This document shows, one piece after another, positions 15,749-25,397 of a stretch of 64,000 nt of DNA (within the stretch, counting starts at the first letter, position 1; each line of letters opens with the position of its first letter). A model generated the notes under the pieces. The model had not been told where the DNA came from. It made no database searches and was given only the letters and a program-made list of their open reading frames with translations. Made by a program: the position numbers and the translations under genes. Source of the stretch: an uncultured Holophagaceae bacterium (GTDB lineage Bacteria > Acidobacteriota > Holophagae > Holophagales > Holophagaceae); contig CAIOFF010000060.1 in assembly GCA_903857495.1 (NCBI GenBank), forward strand, positions 41,330 to 105,329, written 5' to 3'.

Positions 15749-17182
15749 GTGTCCCTTTCCCCCCCCATCCCCATCCTGATCGTGGATGACGAAGCCGACC
15801 TGCGGGACCTCCTGGTGGAGGCCCTCCAGGACCAGGGCTACGCCGCCGTGGGCGCCGAGGGCGGAGCCCAGGCCCTGGCGCTGGTGCAGAAGCAGCACTT
15901 TCCGGTGATCTTCACGGACCTGAACATGCCCGGCGGGCTGTCCGGCCTGGAGTTGCTCCGGGCGGTCCACGAGGTGGACCCGCGCAGCATGGGCATCCTG
16001 ATGACGGGCTATGCCACCACGGAATCCGCCATCCAGGCTCTCAAGCGCGGCGCCTACGACTTCATCCAGAAGCCCTTCAAGCTGGCTGAGATCGAGGCCG
16101 GCCTCGAGCGGGCCCTGGAGCACTACCGGCTGGTCCGGGAGAACGAGGAATACCAGCAGAACCTGGAGCGCATGGTGGAGGCCCGCACCCAGGAGATCCT
16201 GGGGCTGAAGAACGACATCGAGCGGCTCTTCGAGGGCTTCGTGAACGCCTCCGTGACGGCCATCGAGGCCCGGGACCCCAGCACCTCCGGCCACTCCAGC
16301 CGCGTGGCAGACCTCACCGTGGGCCTGGCCGAAGCGGTGAACAGCACCCCCAACGGAACCTATGGCGCCCTCCACTTCAACCCCATCCAGATCCGCGAGA
16401 TCCGCTACGCCAGCCTGCTCCACGACTTCGGCAAGGTCGGCGTGCGGGAGCAGGTGCTGGTGAAGGCCAAGAAGATCGAGGGCGAGCGCCTGGAGAGCAT
16501 CTACCAGCGGCTGCACCAGCGGACCCTCGAGGCCATGCGGGACGGCCTGCTGGAAGCCTGGAGCAAGGGCAGCACCTTCGACCACGACACCGTAGGCGCC
16601 CTGCTCCGGGGGCAGGACGAGGAGGCCCGGCGGCTCATGGAGCTGGTGCGGCGCAGCAACGAGCCGACGGTGCTGCCCCAGGAGGTCCTGCTGGAGCTGA
16701 ACCTGCTGGAGGATCTCACCTACCAACACTGGTCCGGGGACCACCGGACACTCATCGATTCCCACGACATCAGCCTCCTGAGGATCGCCAAGGGGAGCCT
16801 CTCCGACGATGAGCGCGATGAGATCCAGAACCACGTGAGCTATACCTACAAGTTCCTGAGCCAGATTCCGTGGACCTCGGAGCTGGCGGGCGTTCCTGAC
16901 ATCGCCTGGGCCCACCACGAGCGGCTCAACGGGAAGGGCTACCCCCGGCAGCTCAAGGAACCGGACATCCCCGTGCAGAGCAAGCTCATGGCCGTCGCGG
17001 ACGTCTACGACGCCCTGACCGCCGCGGATCGCCCCTACAAGGCCGCCGTGAGCGTGGAGCGCAGCCTGGAGATCCTGGAGCAGGAGGCCAAGGTGAACCT
17101 GCTGGACACCGAGGTGCTCCGCATCTTCGTGGAAGCGCGCATCTATGACCGCACCACGGGTCAGAGCAGGAGTCCCCGATGA
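15749..17182 (+). CDS. Response regulator with HD-GYP output (c-di-GMP phosphodiesterase type)
   Basis: A protein of about 477 residues. The receiver domain (1-125) has acids in LIVDDEADLRD, the phospho-acceptor in VIFTDLNMPGG, and the Lys in FIQKPFK. After a coiled-coil linker (EEYQQNLERMVEARTQEILGLKND) comes an HD-GYP domain: GHSSRVADL, LLHDFGKVG (HD), and AHHERLNGKGYP (GYP loop), with an inserted helical segment between. The best start is GTG 15749 after GGAG; a TTG further upstream is open but lacks a ribosome site. It likely hydrolyses c-di-GMP when phosphorylated. Its TGA overlaps the next ATG. Confidence 0.9.
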   Translation: MSLSPPIPILIVDDEADLRDLLVEALQDQGYAAVGAEGGAQALALVQKQHFPVIFTDLNMPGGLSGLELLRAVHEVDPRSMGILMTGYATTESAIQALKRGAYDFIQKPFKLAEIEAGLERALEHYRLVRENEEYQQNLERMVEARTQEILGLKNDIERLFEGFVNASVTAIEARDPSTSGHSSRVADLTVGLAEAVNSTPNGTYGALHFNPIQIREIRYASLLHDFGKVGVREQVLVKAKKIEGERLESIYQRLHQRTLEAMRDGLLEAWSKGSTFDHDTVGALLRGQDEEARRLMELVRRSNEPTVLPQEVLLELNLLEDLTYQHWSGDHRTLIDSHDISLLRIAKGSLSDDERDEIQNHVSYTYKFLSQIPWTSELAGVPDIAWAHHERLNGKGYPRQLKEPDIPVQSKLMAVADVYDALTAADRPYKAAVSVERSLEILEQEAKVNLLDTEVLRIFVEARIYDRTTGQSRSPR

Positions 17183-18009
17183 TCCAGGAGCCCATCCTCA
17201 TCGTGGATGACGATGCCGAAGTCCGCATGACCCTGCTGGAAGCCCTGGCCTACCGGGGCTACTCCGTCGAGGCGGTGGCCAGCGGCGAGGCAGCCCTGGC
17301 CCGCATGGCCGAGCGGACCTTTCCCGTGGTGCTCACGGACCTCCACATGCCCGGCGGCCAGTCGGGGCTGGAGCTCGTCGGCACCATCCGGCACAAGCAT
17401 CCCGAGACGCTCTGTGTGCTAATGACGGCCTTCGCCTCCCTGGAGACCAGCGTTGCGGCCCTGAAGCGGGGCGTCTACGACCTCGTCCAGAAGCCCTTCC
17501 GCCTCGCCGAGATGGAGGTGGTCCTCAACCGGGCCCTGGACTACGCCAGCCTGCAGCAGAAGCTGCGGGCCTACCAGGGCGAGTTGGAGGACCGGGTCCT
17601 GAGCCGGGGCCGGGAGGTGCAGGAGGCCCAGAAAGCCGCCCTGGAGCTCTGCGACCTCAGCCTGCTGGCCTTGGATCGTCCCACCCTGGCCGGGGCGCTC
17701 GATGTCCTGCTGGACCGCCTGGCCGCCCGCTGGGAACCAGACGGCCTGGCCTGCTACCGCCACGACGGGGATGGGTGTCTGCATCTGCTCGCCGCCCGGG
17801 GGAAGCGCCCCCTACCTCTGCAGCTGGAGCGACCCCAGCCCGGTCCCCTCGCGGCACCTGGGCTCGGCTTCCCCGAGGAGCACCTGCTGCCCCTGGGCAA
17901 CGCCGGCTGGCTCTATCTGGGCTACGAGGAGCGCTCCTCCTTCAACGACCTGGATCCTGGCTTCCGGCTGCTGGCCCGGCACCTGGAACTCCTCCTGCGG
18001 GTGAGGTGA
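17179..18009 (+). CDS. Response regulator with uncharacterised C-terminal sensor-like domain
   Basis: A 276-residue protein. Residues 1-120 are a receiver domain (LIVDDDAEVRM, VLTDLHMPGGQ, LVQKPFR) closely similar in wording to the receiver of the upstream HD-GYP protein, suggesting tandem duplication. A coiled coil follows (YASLQQKLRAYQGELEDRVL). The last ~120 residues resemble a degenerate GAF-like fold (RWEPDGLACYRHDGDGCLHLLAARG); this is tentative. The start overlaps the upstream stop (ATGA), so the two regulators are coupled. No DNA-binding domain is seen. Confidence 0.8.
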   Translation: MIQEPILIVDDDAEVRMTLLEALAYRGYSVEAVASGEAALARMAERTFPVVLTDLHMPGGQSGLELVGTIRHKHPETLCVLMTAFASLETSVAALKRGVYDLVQKPFRLAEMEVVLNRALDYASLQQKLRAYQGELEDRVLSRGREVQEAQKAALELCDLSLLALDRPTLAGALDVLLDRLAARWEPDGLACYRHDGDGCLHLLAARGKRPLPLQLERPQPGPLAAPGLGFPEEHLLPLGNAGWLYLGYEERSSFNDLDPGFRLLARHLELLLRVR

Positions 18010-18081
18010 GGGCGTGCCCGATCCCTGCCACCACCCCCTGGCCGCTTCCAGGAACCCTGAACCTACGGTGGCGGGGTCCTG

Positions 18082-19002
18082 ATGGGTGGCCGCATCCTCA
18101 TCGTGGACGACAACGCCATGATCCGCAGCGAGATCAAGGCCGTCCTTATGAAAGACGGCGCCTTCACGCACTTCCTGGAGGCCGCGGACGGCCTGACCGC
18201 CTTCAAGACCATCATGGACAACCCCCCGGACCTGGTGCTCTGCGACCTGGTCATGCCCGGCTTCGACGGCCTGAAGTTCCTGGGCCTCAAGGCCAGCCGC
18301 AAGGAGCTGGAGCAGATCCCCGTCATCATCCTCACCGCCGAGGACGACCTCGACCGCAAGGCCGAGATCCTCGAGCGCGGAGCCTCCGACTACGTGACCA
18401 AGCCCTTTCACGAGAAGGAGCTGCTGGCCCGGGTGCGCATCCACACCAAGCTGAAGCTGCTCCAGGACGAGCTGCGGGAGAAGAACGCCCAGCTGGAGGA
18501 CCTCTCCGTGACGGACGCGCTCACGGGTCTGGCCAACCGGCGCCGGCTCATGACCCGGCTGGAGGAGGAAGTCCAGCGGGCGCGTCGCTTCCGGACGCCA
18601 CTCTCGGTGGTGATGATCGACATCGACCACTTCAAGCAGGTGAACGACACCCACGGTCACGCCATGGGCGACGAGGTGCTGCGCAACATCGGCGCCCTGC
18701 TCAAGGCCGGCGTCCGGGCCACGGACCTGGCCGCGCGCTACGGCGGCGAGGAGCTGACCCTGGTCCTCCCCCACACGGATGCCCCGGGGGCGTTTTTGGT
18801 GGCCGAGGGGCTGCGGCAGAGGTTCGCGGAGCTGGAGCATCACCTGGACGGCGTCAGCCTGAGCAAGACCGCCAGCATGGGTGTGGCGACCCGGGACGGC
18901 CAGACTGATGTCCCCAGCGCGGAGGAACTCCTCAAGCACGCCGACGAAGCCCTCTACCGGGCCAAGCAGGGCGGCCGCAACCGCGTGGAAGCGGCGGGCT
19001 GA
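18082..19002 (+). CDS. Response regulator with GGDEF output (diguanylate cyclase)
   Basis: A 306-residue protein. The receiver domain (1-125) has LIVDDNAMIRS, VLCDLVMPGFDG and YVTKPFHEKE. A short linker leads to a GGDEF domain: DALTGLANRRRL, MIDIDHFKQVNDTHGHAMGDEVL, and the active-site loop as GGEEL, an accepted active variant. An RATD inhibitory I-site motif lies five residues before the loop, so product inhibition is likely. It makes c-di-GMP, opposing the HD-GYP enzyme encoded two genes upstream. A 72-base gap separates it from the preceding regulator. Confidence 0.92.
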   Translation: MGGRILIVDDNAMIRSEIKAVLMKDGAFTHFLEAADGLTAFKTIMDNPPDLVLCDLVMPGFDGLKFLGLKASRKELEQIPVIILTAEDDLDRKAEILERGASDYVTKPFHEKELLARVRIHTKLKLLQDELREKNAQLEDLSVTDALTGLANRRRLMTRLEEEVQRARRFRTPLSVVMIDIDHFKQVNDTHGHAMGDEVLRNIGALLKAGVRATDLAARYGGEELTLVLPHTDAPGAFLVAEGLRQRFAELEHHLDGVSLSKTASMGVATRDGQTDVPSAEELLKHADEALYRAKQGGRNRVEAAG

Positions 19003-19008
19003 CCGGGA

Positions 19009-20151
19009 CTACCTGGCGGCCTTCCGCAGTGCCTCGATCTTGTCGGTCCGCTCCCAGCTGAACTCGGGCCGCCCAAAGTGGCCATAGGCGGCGGTGGCGC
19101 GGTAGATGGGGCGCCGCAGGTCCAGGGTCTCGATCATGGCCTTGGGGGTGCAGCTGAAGACCTCGCGCACGGCCTTGACGATGGCCTCGTCAGAGACCTG
19201 GCCGGTGCCGAAGGTGTCCACGGCGATGGACACGGGCTCGGCCACGCCGATGGCGTAGGCCAGCTGGATCTCACAGCGGCGGGCCAGGCCGGCGGCCACG
19301 ATGTTCTTGGCGATGTAGCGGCCCATGTAGGCGGCGCTGCGATCCACCTTGCTGGGATCCTTGCCGGAGAAGGCGCCGCCGCCGTGGTGGCCGGTGCCGC
19401 CGTAGGTGTCGACGATGATCTTGCGGCCCGTCAGCCCCGTGTCGCCCATGGGCCCGCCCACCACGAAGCGCCCGGTGGGGTTCACGTGGTAGACCGTGTC
19501 CGCGTCCAGCAGGTCCGCGGGCAGGACCGCGCGGATCACATCCTGGAGGATGCTGTCGCGGATGGCGTTCTGCAGAACGTGCTCGTCGTGCTGGGTGGAG
19601 ATGACCACCGTGTGGATGCGCCTTACCTTGTCGCCGTCGAACTCCACGGTGACCTGGCTCTTGCCGTCGGGCCGCAGCCAGGGCAGCTGGCCATTCTTGC
19701 GGACCTCTGCCAGCCTCCGGGTCAGCAGGTGAGCAAAGTGGATGGGGGCGGGCATCAGCTCCGGCGTATCGTCGCAGGCATAGCCGAACATCAGGCCCTG
19801 ATCGCCGGCGCCGCCGGTGTCCACGCCCATGGCGATGTCCGGGCTCTGCTGGTCGATGGTGACCATGACCGCGCAGGTGGCGTAGTCGAAGCCCTTGATG
19901 TGGTGGTCGTAGCCGATGTCCTTGACCACCTCCCGCACCAGCTGGGCGACGGGGATGTAGGTCTGGGTGGTGATCTCGCCCGCCACCAGCACCAGGCCCG
20001 TGGTCAGCAGGGTCTCGCAGGCCACACGGCTGCGGGGATCATCCCTCAGGGCCGCATCCAGCACCGCATCGGAGATCTGATCTGCCATCTTGTCGGGATG
20101 GCCTTCGGTGACGCTCTCGGACGTGAACAGGTGCTGCCCCTGGGTAGCCAT
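19009..20151 (-). CDS. metK: S-adenosylmethionine synthetase MetK
   Basis: A 380-residue enzyme making SAM from methionine and ATP. Signatures: [25 protein letters not shown] at the N-terminus, the [12 protein letters not shown] hexapeptide region, and the C-terminal [20 protein letters not shown]-loop-like motif. The start at 20151 follows a GAGGAGT site; upstream in-frame sequence is not MetK-like. It ends 7 bases from the convergent GGDEF gene. I looked for a SAM riboswitch in the ~160-base leader and could not recognise one. Confidence 0.96.
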   Translation of the reverse strand: MATQGQHLFTSESVTEGHPDKMADQISDAVLDAALRDDPRSRVACETLLTTGLVLVAGEITTQTYIPVAQLVREVVKDIGYDHHIKGFDYATCAVMVTIDQQSPDIAMGVDTGGAGDQGLMFGYACDDTPELMPAPIHFAHLLTRRLAEVRKNGQLPWLRPDGKSQVTVEFDGDKVRRIHTVVISTQHDEHVLQNAIRDSILQDVIRAVLPADLLDADTVYHVNPTGRFVVGGPMGDTGLTGRKIIVDTYGGTGHHGGGAFSGKDPSKVDRSAAYMGRYIAKNIVAAGLARRCEIQLAYAIGVAEPVSIAVDTFGTGQVSDEAIVKAVREVFSCTPKAMIETLDLRRPIYRATAAYGHFGRPEFSWERTDKIEALRKAAR

Positions 20152-20314
20152 GCGGGACTCCTCACAACACCTCCAGAGACTGCCCGGAGGAACAGGGAGT
20201 ATATCGCGGTACATCTTTCGGATGACGCGGGAACCCTTGTCATGCCGTAGCCTTGTAGGGTGGGGCGTTCTCCGCATCCCCCTCGCTGATGCCCTGCAAC
20301 CCATGGAGAAACTC

Positions 20315-21448
20315 ATGAATCCCTTCCGCCGCTCCACCCTGGCCCTGGTCCTGATGGCCGCGTCCCTCCTGACGGTCTCCACCGCCTGCAAGCGCGAGGA
20401 TCCCCAGATCCGTGAGCTGACCCAGAAGGCTGCTGAAGCGGACAAGGCCTCCCAGCAGATCAACCAGGCCGGCGGCGAGCAGCAGAAGAAGCTCGCCCAG
20501 GCGGGCGTCAATGACGTCAAGCCCAACGCCGAGACCCTCCAGCTCACCGAGGAGCAGAAGAAGGCCCTCGAGGAGCGCATCAAGAACGAGAAGAACAGCT
20601 CCTACCAGGCCCTGCTCCAGGAAGTGCTGGACAAGGACAAGGAGATCAAGGACCTCAACGTCAAGCTGGCCAAGCTCAAGGCGGACCTGCCCCGGCCCGA
20701 CCTGGCCAAGCCCAACGACAGCCACTACGGCATGGCCATGCGCTTCCTGAAGAAGAAGGGGGTCTCCGATGCCGACGCCAAGAAGCTGGTGAGCCGCGTG
20801 GCGATTCTGGAGAAGCTGGCCCCGGGCTTCGAGGTCTACCACTTCTATGCCAACGGCACCTACGGCACCTGGGTCTCCCAGGGCAAGGCCAAGATCAGCC
20901 CCAACGACCTGATGCGCCAGGAGCGCGAGAAGGTCGAGGGTGAGCGGGATGTGGCCGTGGCCCAGAACGAGAAGCTGCAGGAAGAGGTCCTGGACCTCGA
21001 AGGCCAGAAGAAGAAGATCGAAGAGGAGATCGCCGGCCTCCGTGGCGAGCGTGCGAACCTCATCGAAGAGCGCAGCAAGCTCCAGGCCGACAATGCTGGC
21101 CAGCTCGCCAAGCTGAACTCCCTCCACTACGTGGTGGGCACCCGCGACAAGCTGAAGGCCGAGGGCATCATCGAGATCCCCGTCTTCGCCAAGGACCGGG
21201 CTGGCAAGAACTGGCGGGACGAGGTCTTCACCCAGAGCCTTGACCTCCGCTCCGCCAAGACCATCACCATCAAGGCCTCGGAGCTGGGCCTGGCCAAGAT
21301 CGGCAAGGTGAACGTCGTGCCCGGCTCCTACCTCAAGGACGAGCACTACAAGTTGAGCATCAGCGAGGACAAGCAGACCGCCACGGTGGAGCTGGTCACC
21401 GTGACCCGCTTTAAGAACGACAAGGTCGTCTTTGCTGTGACGGACTAG
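20315..21448 (+). CDS. Coiled-coil lipoprotein, unknown function
   Basis: A 377-residue predicted lipoprotein. The signal peptide ends in a lipobox (TVSTAC), with the lipidated Cys near residue 24. The mature part has two long charged coiled-coil stretches (about residues 40-130 and 205-275, rich in Lys/Glu/Gln) around a short folded region ([20 protein letters not shown]). It ends in a C-terminal beta-rich domain (~100 residues, [24 protein letters not shown]). No known family is recognised. The start ATG 20315 follows GGAG. An intrinsic terminator follows the gene, so it is monocistronic. Confidence 0.8.
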   Translation: MNPFRRSTLALVLMAASLLTVSTACKREDPQIRELTQKAAEADKASQQINQAGGEQQKKLAQAGVNDVKPNAETLQLTEEQKKALEERIKNEKNSSYQALLQEVLDKDKEIKDLNVKLAKLKADLPRPDLAKPNDSHYGMAMRFLKKKGVSDADAKKLVSRVAILEKLAPGFEVYHFYANGTYGTWVSQGKAKISPNDLMRQEREKVEGERDVAVAQNEKLQEEVLDLEGQKKKIEEEIAGLRGERANLIEERSKLQADNAGQLAKLNSLHYVVGTRDKLKAEGIIEIPVFAKDRAGKNWRDEVFTQSLDLRSAKTITIKASELGLAKIGKVNVVPGSYLKDEHYKLSISEDKQTATVELVTVTRFKNDKVVFAVTD

Positions 21449-21465
21449 GAGGTCTTCAGACCTGG

Positions 21466-21495
21466 GAGGGGCCCCGTCCGGGGCCCCTCTTTTTT
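21466..21495 (+). terminator. Intrinsic terminator after the coiled-coil lipoprotein gene
   Basis: A perfect 10-bp stem GAGGGGCCCC / GGGGCCCCTC with a GTCC loop, followed by a run of six T. Confidence 0.92.
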
Positions 21496-21574
21496 GTGGA
21501 ATTTCCCGTCCAGCCCGCCTATCGTCGGAAGACCCTCCCAGGCTTTCCCTTAACCCCACCCATGAGGTGATGCG

Positions 21575-24097
21575 ATGCATTCACGCTTGTCCCAGGCGTT
21601 CCTCGGTACTTCCCTGCTGGCCCTCCTCGCCTGCAACGGAGGCGGCGATTCCAAGGCACCTACCCCGTTCACGGGGGCCGGGGAGATCGTCAGCTCCGTC
21701 ACGCCGGTCTTCGACCCCACCAAATCCAACGTTCCCCTGCCCAACATCCTGGCCACAGCCACGGCGGCGGATCCCATCACCGGGTCCTGGGTCAACCCCA
21801 CGACCGGCGCGGTCACGGTGGGAAACCGCCCGGCCGGCGTGCCCATCACCCCCCCCGAGGCCCTGGCCTACATCAACCTGCGCGAGGTGGGCGGCACCAA
21901 CGCCGTCGCCGGCCTGAATGCGCCCATCTACATCCAGTTCAGCGCGCCCGTGGATGCCACCACGGTCACAGCCGCCAACGTGAAGGTCTTCCAGATCTCC
22001 ACCGACGCCGCCGGCACTGAGAATGCCGCTCTGGGCTTCTCCGATGTCTCGGGCATGTTCCGCTACCTCTACACGGCTGGCGGCAAGGACCTCCTCCTCT
22101 TCCCGAACTTCCCCCTGTTCCCGGGCACTCGCTACCTCTATGTGGTGACCAACCGGGTCAAGGACACCGCTGGCCTCGCCATCACATCCACCCCGTACTT
22201 CGATGCCCTGAAGGGCACCATTCCTTTGACCGGCTCCTTCGCGGCACTGGAAGCGGTGCGCGCCAACGTGACCAGCAGCGGCCAGATCCTGCTATCGGGC
22301 TACAGCAAGGTCATGGATGACCTCATCACCGCCAGCGCCACCACCACTGTCACCAAGCGCTCGGACATCACCGTCATGGGCCGCTTCATCACCACCGGTG
22401 CCGGCTACATCCCCACGGATGCCACCAGTGCCACCACCCAGACAGCCTCCCGCATTCCCGTGGAGAGCGCCCTGCGGGCCTTCGCCGCCGGCAGCACCCT
22501 GGGCGGCCTGCCTGGCAAGACCTGGACGAACGCCATCACGGTTCCCGCCAATACCGCCACGGCTTTCTACACCTTCGATCGCAGCGGCTTGAATCCACCC
22601 CCTGACGCCTACTTCGCCGCCGTCTCCGGCAATGCCATCACCTCCGCCCCCGGCATCAGCACGGTGATCCTGGGCACCATCAACAGCGCCGACATTGGCA
22701 TCGATCCCGCCCTGGTCCGTGCCAACCCCACCAGCGCCGACATGACCAGCGTCGCGGGCGCCGCCAGCCCCATCGCCGCCGTCGTGCAGCCCTTCCGCAC
22801 CGGCACCTTCCTGACCTCCTACTACCACGTGCCCCGCGCGGTGCCCTTCGTCTACATGGCCCCCACCGGCGTCGCCCCCGCCACCGGCTGGCCCCTGGTC
22901 ATCTTCCAGCACGGCATCACCAGCCAGAAGGAATCCGTCTTCACCATTGCCCAGACCCTGGCGGCGGTGGGCTATGCGGTGGTCGCGATCGACATGCCCC
23001 TGCACGGCGCACTCCAGGTCACCGGTCACACGACGGGCAGTGTGTGGGGCCAGGACTTCATGGCTGTCGGCGCACCCCTCACCGGCCGCTCAAACTTCCA
23101 GCAGGGCGCCTTCAACCTGAACCGCCTGGAGCTCACCGTTCGCGCGGGTGGCTTCGCGGGCCTTGGTGCCGCCAAGCCGTCCCAGGCAACCATCAGTTTC
23201 ATTGGCCACAGCCTGGGTTCCATGGTGGGTGCCTACTACCTGGCTGGCAACACGACCATGAACACCACCGCCGGTCAGCCCCCCTATACCCAGACCTCCC
23301 TCAACGCCGACATGAAGGGCTATCTCAGCGTTCCCGGCGGCCGGACGGCCTACGTCATCCAGAACGGCGCCTTCGGACCCACCGTGGATGCCGGCCTGGC
23401 AGCCGTGGGTGTCGTCAAGGGCAGCCCCAGCTACCACCAGTTCTTCCTGGTAACCCAGACGGTCATCGACCCTTGTGACCCCGCCACCATGACCACCCCT
23501 CTGGCTGCTGGCCTCCCCAGCCGCCTCTCCAACCGCGTGGCGATCCAGGAATCCACCTCCTCGGCCTTCTCCGCGACCCTTGGCGCAGACGGCTACCCCA
23601 TGCCAACCAACGGCGATCTGGTCATCACCAACCCCTACACCCGCTACTTTGGCAATGCCCTCGGCGGACGAGCCGTGCTCGGGCTTGGCGCTTCCACCGC
23701 CAATGCCGCCGCCGCCGCAGCGGTGGCCCCCAAGTTCTCCCAGCTGGCCTACTCAGACACCACCCACACGGTCACGGTGCCCTCGCAGTTCATGCTGACC
23801 CTCAACGCTTCGAATGCCCCCGTGGCAAAGGTCGCCAACGCCGCCGCCTCCGCGGTCGCCACCACCCCCACCGAGGGCTACTTCCAGTTCGACCAGGCCG
23901 CCATCGGCCACAGCTCCTTCCTGGACCTGAGCAATCAGCTGAATTCCCTTGGCCTCATCCAGAAGCAGGCGCGCTACTTCATCAGCCTCGGCATCGTGGT
24001 GGATCCCTACTTCGCCGCCCCGGCCCTGCCCATTGCCCCGGCCAACGTGAAGCTTGAAGTCCAGCTTCCGGAAGTCTGGAAGATCCTCGGCTACTGA
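21575..24097 (+). CDS. Large lipase-like alpha/beta-hydrolase lipoprotein
   Basis: An 840-residue predicted lipoprotein (lipobox LLALLAC, Cys around residue 20, then Gly-rich NGGGDS). Residues ~25-220 are a beta-sandwich-like N-terminal region resembling bacterial virulence-factor lipase N-terminal domains. An alpha/beta-hydrolase core follows, with VIFQHGITSQKE (oxyanion His-Gly) and the nucleophile elbow IGHSLGSMVG. The candidate catalytic His is in the late AAIGHSSFLD segment. The layout fits the extracellular Pla-1/Cef-type lipase group. It probably sits at the cell surface and degrades lipids or esters. A terminator follows directly. Confidence 0.75.
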   Translation: MHSRLSQAFLGTSLLALLACNGGGDSKAPTPFTGAGEIVSSVTPVFDPTKSNVPLPNILATATAADPITGSWVNPTTGAVTVGNRPAGVPITPPEALAYINLREVGGTNAVAGLNAPIYIQFSAPVDATTVTAANVKVFQISTDAAGTENAALGFSDVSGMFRYLYTAGGKDLLLFPNFPLFPGTRYLYVVTNRVKDTAGLAITSTPYFDALKGTIPLTGSFAALEAVRANVTSSGQILLSGYSKVMDDLITASATTTVTKRSDITVMGRFITTGAGYIPTDATSATTQTASRIPVESALRAFAAGSTLGGLPGKTWTNAITVPANTATAFYTFDRSGLNPPPDAYFAAVSGNAITSAPGISTVILGTINSADIGIDPALVRANPTSADMTSVAGAASPIAAVVQPFRTGTFLTSYYHVPRAVPFVYMAPTGVAPATGWPLVIFQHGITSQKESVFTIAQTLAAVGYAVVAIDMPLHGALQVTGHTTGSVWGQDFMAVGAPLTGRSNFQQGAFNLNRLELTVRAGGFAGLGAAKPSQATISFIGHSLGSMVGAYYLAGNTTMNTTAGQPPYTQTSLNADMKGYLSVPGGRTAYVIQNGAFGPTVDAGLAAVGVVKGSPSYHQFFLVTQTVIDPCDPATMTTPLAAGLPSRLSNRVAIQESTSSAFSATLGADGYPMPTNGDLVITNPYTRYFGNALGGRAVLGLGASTANAAAAAAVAPKFSQLAYSDTTHTVTVPSQFMLTLNASNAPVAKVANAAASAVATTPTEGYFQFDQAAIGHSSFLDLSNQLNSLGLIQKQARYFISLGIVVDPYFAAPALPIAPANVKLEVQLPEVWKILGY

Positions 24098-24114
24098 GGC
24101 GGCTTGCTTGTCCG

Positions 24115-24144
24115 AAAGACGGGGCTTCGGCCCCGTCTTTTTTT
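24115..24144. terminator. Intrinsic terminator, probably bidirectional
   Basis: Stem AAAGACGGGGC / GCCCCGTCTTT with a TTCG tetraloop, then a T run on the plus strand. The A run on the other flank lets it serve the minus-strand operon too; the acyltransferase stop codon lies inside the T run. Confidence 0.9.
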
Positions 24145-25396
24145 ACTTCCCCAACTCCGGGAAGGCCTCTAGCAGCTGCTGACGCGCCTCCAGCAGGGCC
24201 GGCACCGCCGGGTCGCGGCGGCGGAGAAAGCCGCGGATCGCCTGGATATCCTCGGCCGAACGCTCGAGGGTGGGCAGCCCCAGCCCGGCGATCAGCAGCG
24301 CCAGGGGGGGCACCAGGGCGGCGCCCCAGCCCCAGCGCAGGCCACCGAGAATGGCGAGGACCCCCGCCCAGACCGGGAAGAGCAGCAGCCCGCCCAGCAG
24401 CTTCAGCGTGGCGACCTGATCCCCCTCGTCCGTGAAATGCCCGGCCGCCCAGCCGATCAGGCGGTAGGCGGGCCAGGCCAGGAGCACCGCCGGCGATAGC
24501 AAGGTGGCCGTGGTCAGCCGGAGCAGGGCCCCGGGCAGCCAGCGCCGGACCTCCGCTCCGGGATAGGGATGGCCCACCTGGTCCGGGCGCAGGCCCTTCG
24601 TCCGCAGCAGCGCCTGGGCGGCGTGGACTCGTGCCTCCAGGGCAGTGAGGTCCTCAGCCGAGAGACTGGCCAGCCGGGGCACCAGGGCCCGCACCCGGTC
24701 TCTAAGCCCTTCCAGGTTGCCCCGGCTGCCCGGGTCCTCCGCCAGCAGCCAGGCCACTTCCTGGGCCAGGGCCAGGCACCGCACGTTGCTGTCATGGAGC
24801 GTGAGCGGCAGCAGCGCTGCGCGGATCCGCGACGTCAGCTCCCCCACCGCCGCCGGCTCGGCACCCCGGGCGACCAGATCCTCCCAGGCGATCGGCCCCC
24901 CCAGCCGCAGCAGGGCGCCGTGGCGGAAGGTGGTCCGGTCCCCATAGACCAGCCCGGCCGGAATGATGGACAGCGGCCCCGGGTAGGACAGGGCGATGCG
25001 GGCGGCCCCGGTCTTGAGGGGCGCGAGGTCGGCGCCGGTGTGGCTCACCCCCTCGGGAAACAGGGCCACAGAGCCGCCCTGGGCGAGCACCTCATGCACC
25101 TTGCGGAAGGACTGCTGGATGGCTGCTGCGGTAGCCCCACCATCCTTCGGACGGGTCACAGGAATGGCGCGGAAGGCGGCCAGGAAGGGCCGCAGGGGGG
25201 CGATGCGCCAGAGGGTGGCCTTGGCCAGCCAGCCCATGCGCCGGTCCAGCAGGGCCGCGGCGGCGAGAGGATCCAGGAGGCCGTTGGGATGGTTCAGCAG
25301 GACCAGGCAGGGACCCGGAGGCAGGGGGGGACCTTCCTGGCGCAGGGACCGGAACCAGGTCCGCCCCAGGAACCGGGCCAAACGGAGGCTGGCCAC
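24143..25396 (-). CDS. Glycerophospholipid acyltransferase (PlsC-like)
   Basis: A 417-residue membrane acyltransferase. The catalytic block is NHPNGLLDP, in which His and Asp are five residues apart rather than four. I recall this variant spacing from Sct1/Gpt2-like acyltransferases. The glycerophosphate-binding motif is FPEGVSHT. The C-terminal half has several hydrophobic helices (LLRLTTATLLSPAVLLAWPAYRL, LLGGLLLFPVWAGVLAI, ALVPPLALLIAGL) not found in simple PlsC. It lies 1 base after the MFS transporter gene, so the two are tightly coupled. It likely acylates lysophospholipid or acylglycerol phosphate at the inner membrane. Confidence 0.82.
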   Translation of the reverse strand: MASLRLARFLGRTWFRSLRQEGPPLPPGPCLVLLNHPNGLLDPLAAAALLDRRMGWLAKATLWRIAPLRPFLAAFRAIPVTRPKDGGATAAAIQQSFRKVHEVLAQGGSVALFPEGVSHTGADLAPLKTGAARIALSYPGPLSIIPAGLVYGDRTTFRHGALLRLGGPIAWEDLVARGAEPAAVGELTSRIRAALLPLTLHDSNVRCLALAQEVAWLLAEDPGSRGNLEGLRDRVRALVPRLASLSAEDLTALEARVHAAQALLRTKGLRPDQVGHPYPGAEVRRWLPGALLRLTTATLLSPAVLLAWPAYRLIGWAAGHFTDEGDQVATLKLLGGLLLFPVWAGVLAILGGLRWGWGAALVPPLALLIAGLGLPTLERSAEDIQAIRGFLRRRDPAVPALLEARQQLLEAFPELGK

Positions 25397-25397
25397 C

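Noticed and set aside
20152..20314. SAM riboswitch or other leader element before metK
   Set aside because: No recognisable SAM-I/II/IV core; the leader is short and shows no fitting stem set.
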